Assembly: GCF_963678975.1 (NCBI RefSeq) | Contig: NC_089278.1 | Coordinates: forward strand, 14,427,959-14,491,958 | Length of the DNA stretch: 64,000 nucleotides | Reading direction: 5' to 3' | From: Dysidea avara | Lineage: Eukaryota; Porifera; Demospongiae; Dictyoceratida; Dysideidae | In this document: positions 55,241 through 64,000 of the stretch, in pieces | Layout of the letters: every line of letters begins with the position of its first letter | Numbering within the stretch: the first letter of the stretch is position 1 | Position numbers and translations under genes: made by a program | Notes under the pieces: generated by a model | Database searches by the model: none | What the model was told of the DNA's origin: nothing | Seen by the model: the letters and a program-made list of their open reading frames with translations, nothing else

Positions 55241-56792
55241 TTAGTAATAATCTCGACCACCTCCATAGCTCCTGTCACCTCTATAGCCACCACCACCACC
55301 ACCTCTGCCGCCGCCACCACCATAGCCCCGGTCCCTTCCATAACCGCGGCCACCACCTCCCCCTCGTCCATAGCCACCATATCCCCTGTCATCGCGACCA
55401 CCACCATACCCTCTGTCATCGCGGCCACCACCATAACTACCACCTGTAGTATGAAAGATTAAACCAGTTGTTTTTAATTAATGCCCACCTCCACTTCGCC
55501 TGTCTCTTCCACCGCCGCCGCCACCACCACTTCCCTTTGGTTGAGCATAACTGACTTTTAGTGTCCGCCCATCCAACTCCATCTGGTCTTGCTTAATGGC
55601 ATCTTCTGCAGCTACTTCTTCCTCAAACTCCAAAAATGCAAACCTACACAACAAAAGGACTTGAGTATAACAAAGTACAAACACATCTAAGTTCCTTAGA
55701 CAAGATAATCATGCACTGTAACCACATGACTTTGAATGCATCACTGTAAAGCTGTTTTGAAACTACAGGCTGTATTTGTGAATAATGAATGTATAGCAAA
55801 CTAATAGATCAGCATCCCTAGGTATTGGAATTGGCTTGTAATGCACCATACAGTGTGTATCAGTACTATTCAGTAGCACACACCACATAGTACACACGTA
55901 CCCTCGTGGCTTGCCACTTTCACGATCAGTTGGAATCTTAACATTCACAACTCCGGGAAATGTATCCCTCAAGGTTCGTTCATCAGTGTCATACGACATG
56001 TTCCCAACATAGATAGTCAAGGAAGGTTCATCATTACCTGTACATCAGCAAAAAGGAACAAATCACAACCTCAAATATTGTCACACTGTAAAAGTATTGC
56101 ACGAGTCTGATGCCCATTTACGGACTTTTGATGTTTATACTAAATATATCAGTACTTGTTGCAAAGCTACTCCAGTCACTAGTTTATAAAGACTTTATTC
56201 TGGTACAATGTATTTATGTACATGCATCAAACAGAAAATATTGTTCCATGTATAAATGGATTGTGATGTGTTGGAAACAACAAAGTTTGGAAAATGACTA
56301 GGGATCAACCTTCAGAAGACAATTAGTGGCTAAGTCATTCCCAACATGCACAAAGTTTGGTTGATGTTGGACATAAAATTCCAGTTACTGATGATAAAAT
56401 ACTGGTAGACTGCCATGGACATGCAAATTCTGTGGTTGTTTGAAATTTCCCTCCAGGCCATAAAATTCACCAGAAGTTAACCTCAACAATGACAAGTGAA
56501 GCATCAAGCCATAAAACTGTTCCCTTTTAAAAACTTCTACATGTGTATTGAAACTGATGCTGCAGTCCTACGCAAGCAAAAGTGTAACAGCATTCTACAA
56601 GATTATCATAGAAGTCAACTTGTTACAGTCAGGCAGAAGGACCAGTAGAGCAATAGTTAGCTCTGATGTATAACAGTGTCATATACAATAATCTCTCTGT
56701 GTGCACAACTCAATTGAACAGAACAATGCTGGGTTTGTCCACAGCGATCACTTTATCGTACCTCCTGAAGATCTGTAGTTCCGACCGGCCAT
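55241..56792 (-). CDS. Single-RRM, RGG-box RNA-binding protein (four coding exons, 174 aa)
   Basis: Exons on the minus strand are 56792-56762, 56037-55902, 55643-55489 and 55443-55241, all with GT-AG introns and consistent phases (31+136+155+203 nt = 174 codons plus TAA). It begins MAGRNYRSSGGNDEPSL. The RRM has RNP2 as IYVGNMSY and RNP1 as RGFAFLEF, formed across the exon 2-3 junction. The tail is Gly/Arg/Tyr-rich, with RDDRGYGG repeats, ending GGGRDYY. The RRM (LRDTFPGVVNVKIPTDRESG and YAQPKGSGGGG) most resembles the last RRM of nucleolin followed by its GAR tail, but the protein is short, like glycine-rich or cold-inducible RNA-binding proteins. Expected to bind RNA in the nucleus. It diverges from the transporter gene upstream. 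Confidence 0.88.
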
Positions 56793-56889
56793 ATTAGCAC
56801 TTTATGATAGAACAACAATAGCACACACTGATTAATGTCAACCAAATAATCACATCATTGTAGCAATTGAACCATAAAATATACCAATG

Positions 56890-57130
56890 TAACTTTGTTG
56901 GGCAACCGTGACTTTAAAAACTTTGTTGGGCAACTGGATTTTTGTTGTTGTAACTTTGATGAGCAATCGTGTCTTTTGTTTGTAGGAAAATTGTGTCCAT
57001 TGTGTAACTTTCTATTTTTAGGGGAAGGTAACTGTATCTTCTTGAATAGCCATGTCTTTTTTTTTTTGTAACTCTGTATTGTAACTGCTGGTTTTGCAAC
57101 TTCATTGGGTAACCATGTCAAAATTACATT
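56890..57130. repeat. Degenerate tandem repeat upstream of the RRM gene
   Basis: Repeated variants of GTAACTTTGTTGGGCAACCGTG at irregular spacing of about 22-40 bp. The minus-strand frames through it (with KVTKKKRHG-type runs) reflect the repeat and are not convincing genes. Confidence 0.5.
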
Positions 57131-57599
57131 CTCACTGCAAATGGCCAACCATTTAAGAAGGCCTGATTACACTGGCTACATGCACATACATGTTCACCAT
57201 TAACTAGTTTCATGCTTTCAGTTACTATCCCACAGACACACTGCTAAACATTGCAATTGTGTTAAATAGGCCACTTTACATCAAGTGTGTAGTGTTAACG
57301 TATCCTCAAATCAGCCAACATATCTGATGTACCACTGTAGGCTTTCCTACACTAGACACTCAACAAGGCTTCTATTCAAGCTCAACATTTCTTGTTTTTG
57401 TTACACTCCACCACAATATCAAGGAGTTAGCATAGTAGCTGTCAAACTACTGGATAATCAACAGTACAGATTAATCAATAAATTCCATTTAACGCACATA
57501 GTAAAAAAACAACCAAAGTTCTATTTAACGCACATGTTGCCTTTGTTACATTTTAAACACGTTCTTGCCATTTAGTATACATACACACACTAAATTGTT

Positions 57600-57835
57600 A
57601 CCTTTTTCCTCAAAAATCAACTTTATCAACGGCAATCCGAACAGCAGTAGTACCAACACGTGCTACAAGCACAAACAAAACAAAAAGCACATTAGCAAGA
57701 GTAATACTCAATATTCACCAGTATTTAGTAGTGATTACAACTTGTGTCCATTTACTGGTACTGTACACACGAATCAACTCACTTTGTCGACCACGAGGCT
57801 TTCCACCGCAAATGTCCCGCTTTAGAACCAAACAA
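57600..57835 (-). other. Possible 5' untranslated exons of the RRM gene
   Basis: On the minus strand, a segment ending GGTCGACAAA/GTGAGT (donor at about 57784) and a second between an acceptor (TTGTAG, about 57662) and a donor (AAAAAG/GTAACA, about 57604) look like small spliced exons. No ATG opens a long frame, so they would be untranslated leaders of the gene at 55241-56792. Evidence is splice-site shape and position only. Confidence 0.3.
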
Positions 57836-57849
57836 TTAGAGTTAATTAA

Positions 57850-58250
57850 ACCATAGATATACAGACAAGTACCCGGGATTGGAATCATCCGGTTTTTCGT
57901 GCCGGATCATTGTTACCGGAAGTAGCAATATCTTCGAATTTATCGCACAGAAGACTACTTCTACTCTTGTGAGTACTTCCTAAAACATTAATACTTAGTT
58001 GCCGTGCGCTATAAGTCTGGTTCCCTGGATAATGGTGGCTACGCATCGAGGGACACACCTACAAACCAGGCCCTACCGCTAATTAACCACCCCCTTTCGC
58101 GAGGAAGGCTTACCAACGACTAAACAAACACTCTCACATATTGACATTTTACAGAAACGTGTTGTGAATGGCGTATTTCATTAACAATGATCCGGCGAAC
58201 GCGTTTGTATTGATGATTCCAATCCCGGGTACTTGTCTGTATATCTATGA
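57850..58250. mobile_element. 401-bp TTAA-flanked MITE between two divergent genes
   Basis: Ends ACCATAGATATACAGACAAG and CTTGTCTGTATATCTATGA, with GGGATTGGAATCATC and its complement further in. TTAA lies on both sides (57846-57849 and 58251-58254). Same family as the 2.8 kb element at 14437-17242. Confidence 0.88.
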
Positions 58251-58379
58251 TTAAACAAGTAAGGGCGCGGTGAGCGCAAGGAAGGGCGCGGTGAGCGGAC
58301 TTGGCCGGAACCTGAAAGTGACGGAATATCTATGGTGACAGCTGAGCATTTGACCAGCCTGATTAGCTAACATTCAAGT
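58251..58379 (+). promoter_or_regulatory. Probable promoter and untranslated first exon of the transporter gene
   Basis: A GC-rich, CpG-containing stretch with a tandem GGGCGCGGTGAGCG. It is followed by sequence ending at a strong donor (CATTCAA/GTAAGTT, about 58379). A 12-codon upstream frame (ATG at about 58333) closes before the donor. The next + acceptor that leads into coding sequence is at 60591-60595. This link is inferred, not shown. Confidence 0.35.
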
Positions 58380-59603
58380 AAGTTATTTATAACCATTGTC
58401 CCATCCTGCGTAATTTAGCTATGTAGAAGCAGGGGGGTCACTGCAACGATGGTCACGGACAGTTTAATAGCTGCGGGATAGCTGTATACTAGCAGCAGAA
58501 TGTGTTAGTCTCTTTTACTTCAGGTTGCGATGCTGCACTGTGCTGATTGTTGAATGGTCACATATAATCCATACAGTACTGCGGGCGGCTCTCCGCGCCA
58601 CTGCCGATGACCCGGGCGGGAGCACCAGCAGACCTTAACAAGTGTACTTTTACGCTTGTTTTATGAATGAAGAACACCATTTTTTACCCGCGAAGGTATT
58701 ATGGGTCAGCTTTGCCAGCTGCAATAACAACCGTGAGGTCATTTTTTTGCAGCTGCACTGAGGTATTGTTCGACCACAGCCCACAACTTAACTGACGTGG
58801 TAATGGAAGTAGAAAACCAGAAACCTACAGAAAATGGAGATAATTAGTGGTGCATGGATATCCAACTCAGTAGCTTAAGTTTAATATAAAAATATTTTTA
58901 AAAACTGCTGGACTCGCGCCAGTCACGGTGTAGCTACCAGTGAAAGCTGACTCACTGGCATTATCATGGCCATCATGGCGGTACTATCACAATGTAGAGG
59001 GGAAATTTATGCACAGGAATTGAATAGTTTGTCACAGTGCATTTTCTCATCAGTACAGTGGCAATTACAAAACTTTTACTGGATAATTCACTTCAAGAAA
59101 GAGATCAACTACATGTGTTTAGTTGTTTTCTTTCAGTTTAGCTACTTCCTCCGCAGTATTGACCGGCCAAAAGAACGTATATAGCTAGCTATTTATAGAT
59201 TTTGCAAAAAAGCTGAACCGTATACCTATATGTAGCCTAAGATCCTTACGTACTTCACAATATTTATACATTCTATCTTGTACTAAATACCTATGCAAGT
59301 CACAGTGGCTAGCCTCAAATAGCCTATAGATCACTCTTTCTCTGTCCTGTCAACATGATGGTTCCTTGCACAATGCCTAGAAATTATAAGTGCCTCGCAG
59401 GCCACTCATTCTTCATGCCTTCAGTAACTGTAGTATTAATCAAGGGCTTATTTCTGACAGGTTGTTGCCTTCATGTGCTGCATGACACGAAGCCTGTTTA
59501 TCGAGCTGCTGGTGTACCTTTCAGTAGTCACTTCACTTGCATGAAGCCATTTTCATGTGCACTAAACTGGCAACACATTATTATAAATTATTAATTTAAA
59601 AAT
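58380..59603. other. Probable first intron of the transporter gene
   Basis: No coding signal. Includes a GC-rich patch at about 58580-58625. The open frame at 58966-59184 (+, 72 aa) is unrecognised. Confidence 0.35.
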
Positions 59604-59790
59604 AAAGTAGGGATTTCAGTAATAAAAAGTAGTGAAACAATAGGTATTACAGCATAGTTTGGTGAGAAAATCCCTAAATTTAACAATCATTTTGTTCAAT
59701 GCCAAAGTAGGGATTTTCCCACTGAGCTATGCTGTAATATCATCATTCATCTCTTGTTTCACTACTTTTTATTACTTGGATCCCTACTTT
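59604..59790. mobile_element. 187-bp hairpin MITE
   Basis: AAAGTAGGGATTTCAGTAAT and AAAAAGTAGTGAAACAA at the left are inverted at the right, ending CCCTACTTT. Its AAAAAGTA(G/C)TGAAACAA stretch resembles that of the larger element at 63207-63963, so the two may be related. Confidence 0.8.
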
Positions 59791-60184
59791 AATATACTAG
59801 CTTGTTTGGTTTTTTTGTTATAGCATTCTATTAGGATGACCTCTGTATTAGAGTATCTCGACCAGGGGGTGTGTCACTATTTTTATGAATACAGCTAGGC
59901 CAATAATAACAGGGTGTGTCATCATGATAGATTGTTAGGAGGTGTGGTCTTGGTGCTCGATCGTTAGCATTCAACCTATCGTGAAGTTATAGGTATCTAT
60001 CGAGCATAAGTGCTTCAACAAGTGTTGGTCACTGTAAAGCATTAATACAATAATACAACAAGTTTGCGGCATCTAAATATGTCATGGAAAGTGTTGATAG
60101 GAAAAATTAATGCCTCGATATGTGTAGAAGATTGCCCAACTGTAGAACAAGATTGGCGAGCATGTAATAAAAAAAAATGAGCTT

Positions 60185-60285
60185 GAGTTGGCTGAAAAGG
60201 TTGAGTTGGCTGAAAAGGTTGAGTTGGCTGAAAAGGTTGAGTTGGCTGAAAAGGTTGAGTTGGCTGAAAAGGTTGAGTTGGCTAT
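60185..60285. repeat. 18-bp minisatellite, about 5.5 copies
   Basis: Exact tandem copies of GAGTTGGCTGAAAAGGTT, starting at 60185, 60203, 60221, 60239, 60257 and 60275 (partial). As 18 is 6 codons, a minus-strand frame reading SQLNLF repeats stays open; this is not a gene. Confidence 0.95.
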
Positions 60286-60298
60286 TCTCTTTGAAGCC

Positions 60299-60416
60299 AG
60301 CCTGCATGATGTAAATTCTTGGCCTCACCACCTGAGCTTTGGTTAGTTGTAGTCCCTAGCCTGTATGATGTAAATTCTTGACCTCATCACCTGAGCTTTG
60401 GTTAGTTATAGTTGCC
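60299..60416. repeat. 59-bp tandem duplication
   Basis: AGCCTGCATGATGTAAATTC to TTTGGTTAGTTGTAGT, repeated once with a few changes from 60358. It lies just upstream of the transporter coding exon. Confidence 0.9.
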
Positions 60417-60650
60417 AGTCCCTTGCAGTTTCATACATGTATTTTTTCAATATAGCCAAAATATTTTTGCATGGAGTACAAGTAAACACACAATTTGTTG
60501 TCAAAATGTGTACACTTTTAATGTTGCAATCATTGTGAGTATATGAAAGTGTTATAAAGATGATTGCTATATAATAACTGTTTTTTCTTATTTAGACAAA
60601 CAAGCTCTACAAGGAGATGTGTTACTGCATCTCAGCAGGACAGTTTAAGT

Positions 60651-62022
60651 ATGGCGGAGAATGTTGAAGCCAGTGGAAACAGAATAGCTAAACAGCAGCA
60701 ACAGCAGCCTTGTGATAAGTACAACGTAGTACTGTGGATTATGGTCATTCAGGGTCTTGGAAGTATACTACCATTCAACATGTTTAGTCATGCATATGAT
60801 TATTTCAGTGACAAGTTTAATGGAACAGATGTTTCTTACAGTGACAGTTTTGAAAGCTACTTTTCTATCACTGCGATGGTCCCAGTTTTACTGGGATCAG
60901 GCTTTGCTGTATGGCTACAAGCAAGAATAGCGATCAAGTTTCGTTACATTGTTTCTACTACAATGATTATAATCCTTTTAGCTGTGACTGCTTTATTTGT
61001 TAAGGTGCCCACTGAGAACTGGGTGAGAGGTTTCTTCATTTTCACTTTAATAACACTATTTGTGCTTAACTGTTTTGCGTCTGTGTACCAAAGCAGCATA
61101 CTTGGTCTGGCTGGCATATTAGGAAGACGCTATGTTAGTGCTGTGATGAGCGGGCAATCAGTGGCTGGCTTATTCTCTACAATTGCAGCAATCATATCAG
61201 CAGCAATTGATCCAATTACTTCTGGCCGTTGTAAAACTGACAATGCTGAAAACATTGCTCTTGGTTATTTTCTTTCTGCAGTCATTATCATGACAGTGTG
61301 CCTCGTCACTTTCCTGATACAAATGAGAATGGGATTCACTCAGTATTACCTGCAGATCTACAGCACAGCAAATCAGAAACCTGTTTCAACATCACAAGAA
61401 GCATCTAGGACTGAGAAAACACCACTAATTGTAAAGCGGAATAATGAGTCTGAAAGGTTCGAAGGTTTGCTAAGTGTTATCAATCAAATATGGTTCTACG
61501 CTATCAGTGTCTTTATGATATTTGCTGTTACCCTAAGTGTATTCCCTGCAGTATTGACAAACATTCGTAGTGTCAGTTATCAGAAGAAAAATCCAGAAGA
61601 TCATCCTTGGAGTGATTGCCTGTTTGTACCCCTAACATGTTTCCTTGTATTCAACACTGGTGATTTGGTAGGACGAATTATTCCCCAGTGGATAATCTGG
61701 CCCAGGAACAAATATGCCATTCTTGTACTAGCACTGTGTAGGAGTGCATTTATCCCTCTATTTCTGATGTGTTATCACAAGGATGCCAATAAAGATGATG
61801 TTATATTTAGAAGTGACATTTTCCCAGTGGCATTCAATGCTGTATTGTCAGTTAGCAATGGATACCTAGCTACCTTGTGTATGGTGTTGGCCCCAAGAGC
61901 TGTGAACAGCAGGAGCGCTGAAAGTGCTTCAGCAATCATGACCTTCTTCCTCAGCAGTGGACTAACAGTCGGAGCTTTTCTGTCTTTCGTCATGTTAACA
62001 ATTAATGGAGTGGATGTCATGG

Positions 62023-62027
<5 letters not shown>
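60651..62027 (+). CDS. Equilibrative nucleoside transporter (SLC29 family), 458 aa
   Basis: Predicted multi-pass carrier for nucleosides by facilitated diffusion at the plasma or an inner membrane. About 11 hydrophobic segments are visible. Family marks are ILPFNMFSHAYDYF in TM1, RRYVSAVMSGQSVAGLFSTI in TM5, the large loop with TEKTPLIVK, FLVFNTGDLVGRIIPQW in TM8, and SNGYLATLCMVLAPRAV near TM10. I chose ATG 60651 (MAENVEASGN): it gives 458 aa, the usual ENT1/ENT2 size. The frame is open further up to 60564, but that ATG lies before a splice acceptor (TTTTTTCTTATTTAG, ending 60595). The whole coding region is one exon. A (TG)n run follows the stop immediately. Confidence 0.92.

Positions 62028-62062
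<35 letters not shown>
62028..62062. repeat. (TG)n microsatellite in the transporter 3' UTR
   Basis: About 17 TG units directly after the stop codon. Confidence 0.95.
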
Positions 62063-62064
<2 letters not shown>

Positions 62065-62331
62065 TGTAGTAGTAGCAGTGTGCGAGGTAGAGTGTGTTTA
62101 CTGAAGTGCATAGTCTGTTGCACATGTTAAAGTCACACTTTAATTATATATTACTTATCTACTTTTGTATTTATAGTCTATACCACTTTTACATTAATGA
62201 ACATATGCTTACCACTTGAAGGGCCACCGACTCAACTTGGTAGTTTTGATTGTGGTATTTTCATTGTTTATTCTAATTAACGGCACGAATTTATTTATTT
62301 GGAGTTGGATTGCCACAAAGTCCATGTCGCA

Positions 62332-62400
62332 ATGTCGGAGCCAACTAAACAAGAGATTTCTCAGGTTTTTAAGAAGTTGCGTGCTCTTGGGCCTAACAAA
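62332..62400 (+). CDS. First coding exon of an ARFGAP2/3-type Arf GTPase-activating protein (partial)
   Basis: 23 codons, MSEPTKQEISQVFKKLRALG then PNK, ending at a clean donor (AAA/GTGAGT). This matches the start of ARFGAP2/3 proteins (MAxEPxKxEIxxLFKxLRAxxxNK), which precedes the zinc-finger CFDCGAKNP segment. The exon carrying that zinc finger is not in the remaining 1.6 kb, so the first intron is longer than 1.6 kb and the gene continues beyond the window. The product would stimulate GTP hydrolysis by Arf1 on COPI vesicles. An upstream overlapping ATG at 62324 is in another frame. Confidence 0.75.
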
Positions 62401-63206
62401 GTGAGTTGAAATGTTTACATTGTTGGAATTGCTGTTTAAATATCGCCACGAGACTAATACTGCTATCAAAGAGAGTTATAAGAACCCCCAGTATTCTGGT
62501 GTTAGTTATTGTGGTCCTCGATTGTGGTTAAAGTGATAGTGAAACCTTGTAACAAACTAAGGTGGACGTATTCAGCATTGCATGTTATTTCACCAGTGGC
62601 AAATTTAATGGAAATACATGCACATATTGCCAAGGAGTTTATGAGCCATTAGCTGTTGTTGGTTTACCAGCTTATCCACTGACGTCAAAATGAGTCAGAT
62701 TGATCAAGCTGTTTCCAATTTTGTGGCTTAAACATGACAAGTAGTTGGGTGCTTAATTCAGTTCCCTGCCATACCCAACAAAACTACCTCTTACCAGCAG
62801 AAATTTCGCCGCCAGGCCACCCATACCCATTGGTGGAATGCAGTACCTGACATTATTAAGGAGCAAACTTCATTCACCAACTTTTATAATGACTCAAGGC
62901 TTCACTTCTAATGTGTATTTACTGTGTTTTAATGTTATTTTTGGTAGTTTTTTGTTGTTGTTTTTATTGTTTTTGTACTCCAACAAGGAGTATGGCTTTA
63001 CTTTTATTACGTACAGGGGAGGCTTAGCAATGTTACAGTAGATGTATTTGCTTGAGACCACGTTATGCCTAGTATGAAAGCCTAATTTAATTTGGTGATG
63101 TAGACTGTGTAATTGATACCTTTTTAGGTGGTAGATTAATCTATTAATGTATTGTATGTATTAAGTAGAATGCTGGCTTTGCTGCAGCTTAATTTGTCGC
63201 ATTTAA
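62401..63206 (+). other. First intron of the Arf GAP gene, start
   Basis: No exon found. T-rich stretches and small unsupported frames only. Confidence 0.5.
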
Positions 63207-63963
63207 CAATACAAGTACACAAAGGAATTTTCAACTAGAGTAGGGACATAGCACATCGATAAAAAGTACTGAAACAAGCTGGAGTAGTGCATGGTATTAA
63301 ATCACAGTAAAACAATAAGAAGTGTTATATCCCTGCTGTGCTCAATATACCATAACGGAAATGCACAGTAGGGATATAACGCTTCTTATTGTTTTACTGT
63401 GATTTAATATCATGGACTATACCGTAAAGTCAGGTTGTTAAGCGCATGCGCTTATAATTTTTGGAGAAAACTTTTTGTAAAAATCATACTATCTGTTAGG
63501 CGCCTAATAAATAATTATGGTGCGTGTAACACAGAATCACTACATTGTAATAGAGTAGTTAATAGTTTGTGCCGGTCACCACACCAGTATGTAAGGATAT
63601 TTGACTCCATTTCTGGGTTAAAATTCTTCGTGATGAATGAGATTATCACTATCCAGATGGCTGATTTGCTGTATACATAGTGAAGAGAGACCTTAAGGGA
63701 GATGTAAGCGTTTGAGGAGACATTAATTTTTCAGTACTTTCTTGTCATTTCTTGCTGTGTGTGGCTTTATCGTTGCATTTTGCCATGTGCGCTTATCATC
63801 CATGGTTAATTACAAGAAATGTGTATGTGCTTAGCAAATAATATGCGTTTAATAGATACATGTGCTTAACAACCCGACTCTACAGTACTCCAACTTGTTT
63901 CAGTACTTTTTATCAATGCCCTACCCTAGTTGAAAATTCCAAAAATTTTTGTGTACTTGTTTG
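63207..63963. mobile_element. 757-bp TTAA-flanked foldback element with nested element
   Basis: Inverted ends CAATACAAGTACAC and the complement of CAAACAAGTACAC, then GGAATTTTCAACTAG. TTAA on both sides (63203-63206, 63964-63967). An inner hairpin at 63289-63413 (GGTATTAAATCACAGTAAAA arms) and a nested TA-flanked element (63422-63885) make up the interior. Confidence 0.75.
63422..63885. mobile_element. 464-bp TA-flanked MITE nested in the foldback element
   Basis: CCGTAAAGTCAGGTTGTTAA at the left and the complement of CTGTAGAGTCGGGTTGTTAA at the right, flanked by TA (63420-63421 and 63886-63887). Non-coding. Confidence 0.75.
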
Positions 63964-64000
63964 TTAACTTTTTTTGTAAATGATTATCATGACTGGTAAA

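Noticed and set aside
55153..55462. Frames reading poly-Thr/Ala or His-rich over the RGG exon
   Set aside because: Antisense or shifted readings of the glycine-rich tail of the RRM gene.
56855..57148. Minus-strand lysine-rich frames
   Set aside because: They follow a degenerate tandem repeat. No domain, and the two overlapping frames are equally open.
60107..60331. Minus-strand frame with SQLNLF repeats
   Set aside because: Produced by the 18-bp minisatellite.
60564..60650. Transporter start at the upstream ATG 60564
   Set aside because: It lies before a splice acceptor, so those codons are intronic. ATG 60651 gives the usual family length.

Overview
This window is AT-rich eukaryotic DNA. 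Genes are split by spliceosomal introns, much of the sequence is non-coding, and animal-type transposons are dense. The host genes seen are an equilibrative nucleoside transporter, the first exon of an ARFGAP2/3-type Arf GAP, a heparan-sulfate 3-O-sulfotransferase-like gene and an RRM-RGG RNA-binding protein. With a BEL/Pao retrotransposon, hAT miniature elements, a Helitron relic and several LINE families, they point to a non-vertebrate metazoan. A demosponge is my best guess, but that is inference from family resemblance and I could not search a database.

Layout. 1-10 kb: a small sulfotransferase cluster, with two decayed copies on + (1-221 and 1346-2301) and one intact long exon on - (7449-8395). 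The intact copy lies beside a 1.45 kb foldback element (8449-9902). A LINE tail and a LINE ORF split by another inverted-repeat element lie between. 10-12 kb: no recognisable gene. 12-21 kb: several copies of one dispersed repeat. One copy is broken by three nested insertions: a MITE, a 2.8 kb TTAA-flanked element and a 2.8 kb foldback element whose arms are arrays of a 51-bp double-palindrome unit. A sister copy next door keeps the uninterrupted sequence, so the insertion points can be read to the base. 21-47 kb: an almost pure mosaic of foldback MITEs, two hAT MITEs with perfect 8-bp target duplications, 5'-truncated LINE ends, tRNA-derived SINE copies, an inverted pair of larger repeats and a Helitron relic. 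48.4-54.7 kb: a near-intact 6.26 kb BEL/Pao element on - with 249-bp LTRs that differ at one base and a TACAT target duplication. Its gag-pol frame is split by a single in-frame TGA.

55-64 kb is the gene-bearing end. The RRM-RGG gene (-, four coding exons, 174 aa) and the nucleoside transporter (+, 458 aa, one coding exon) diverge from a shared upstream region into which a 401-bp TTAA element has inserted. The Arf GAP starts just downstream of the transporter, and its large first intron, full of foldback DNA, runs off the window.

The host genes do not form a pathway. The main story is the layered transposon history. The most unusual structures are the 51-bp palindromic-array foldback element, the TGA and its sequence context in the BEL element, and a foldback element carrying the same short coding-like segment in both arms.
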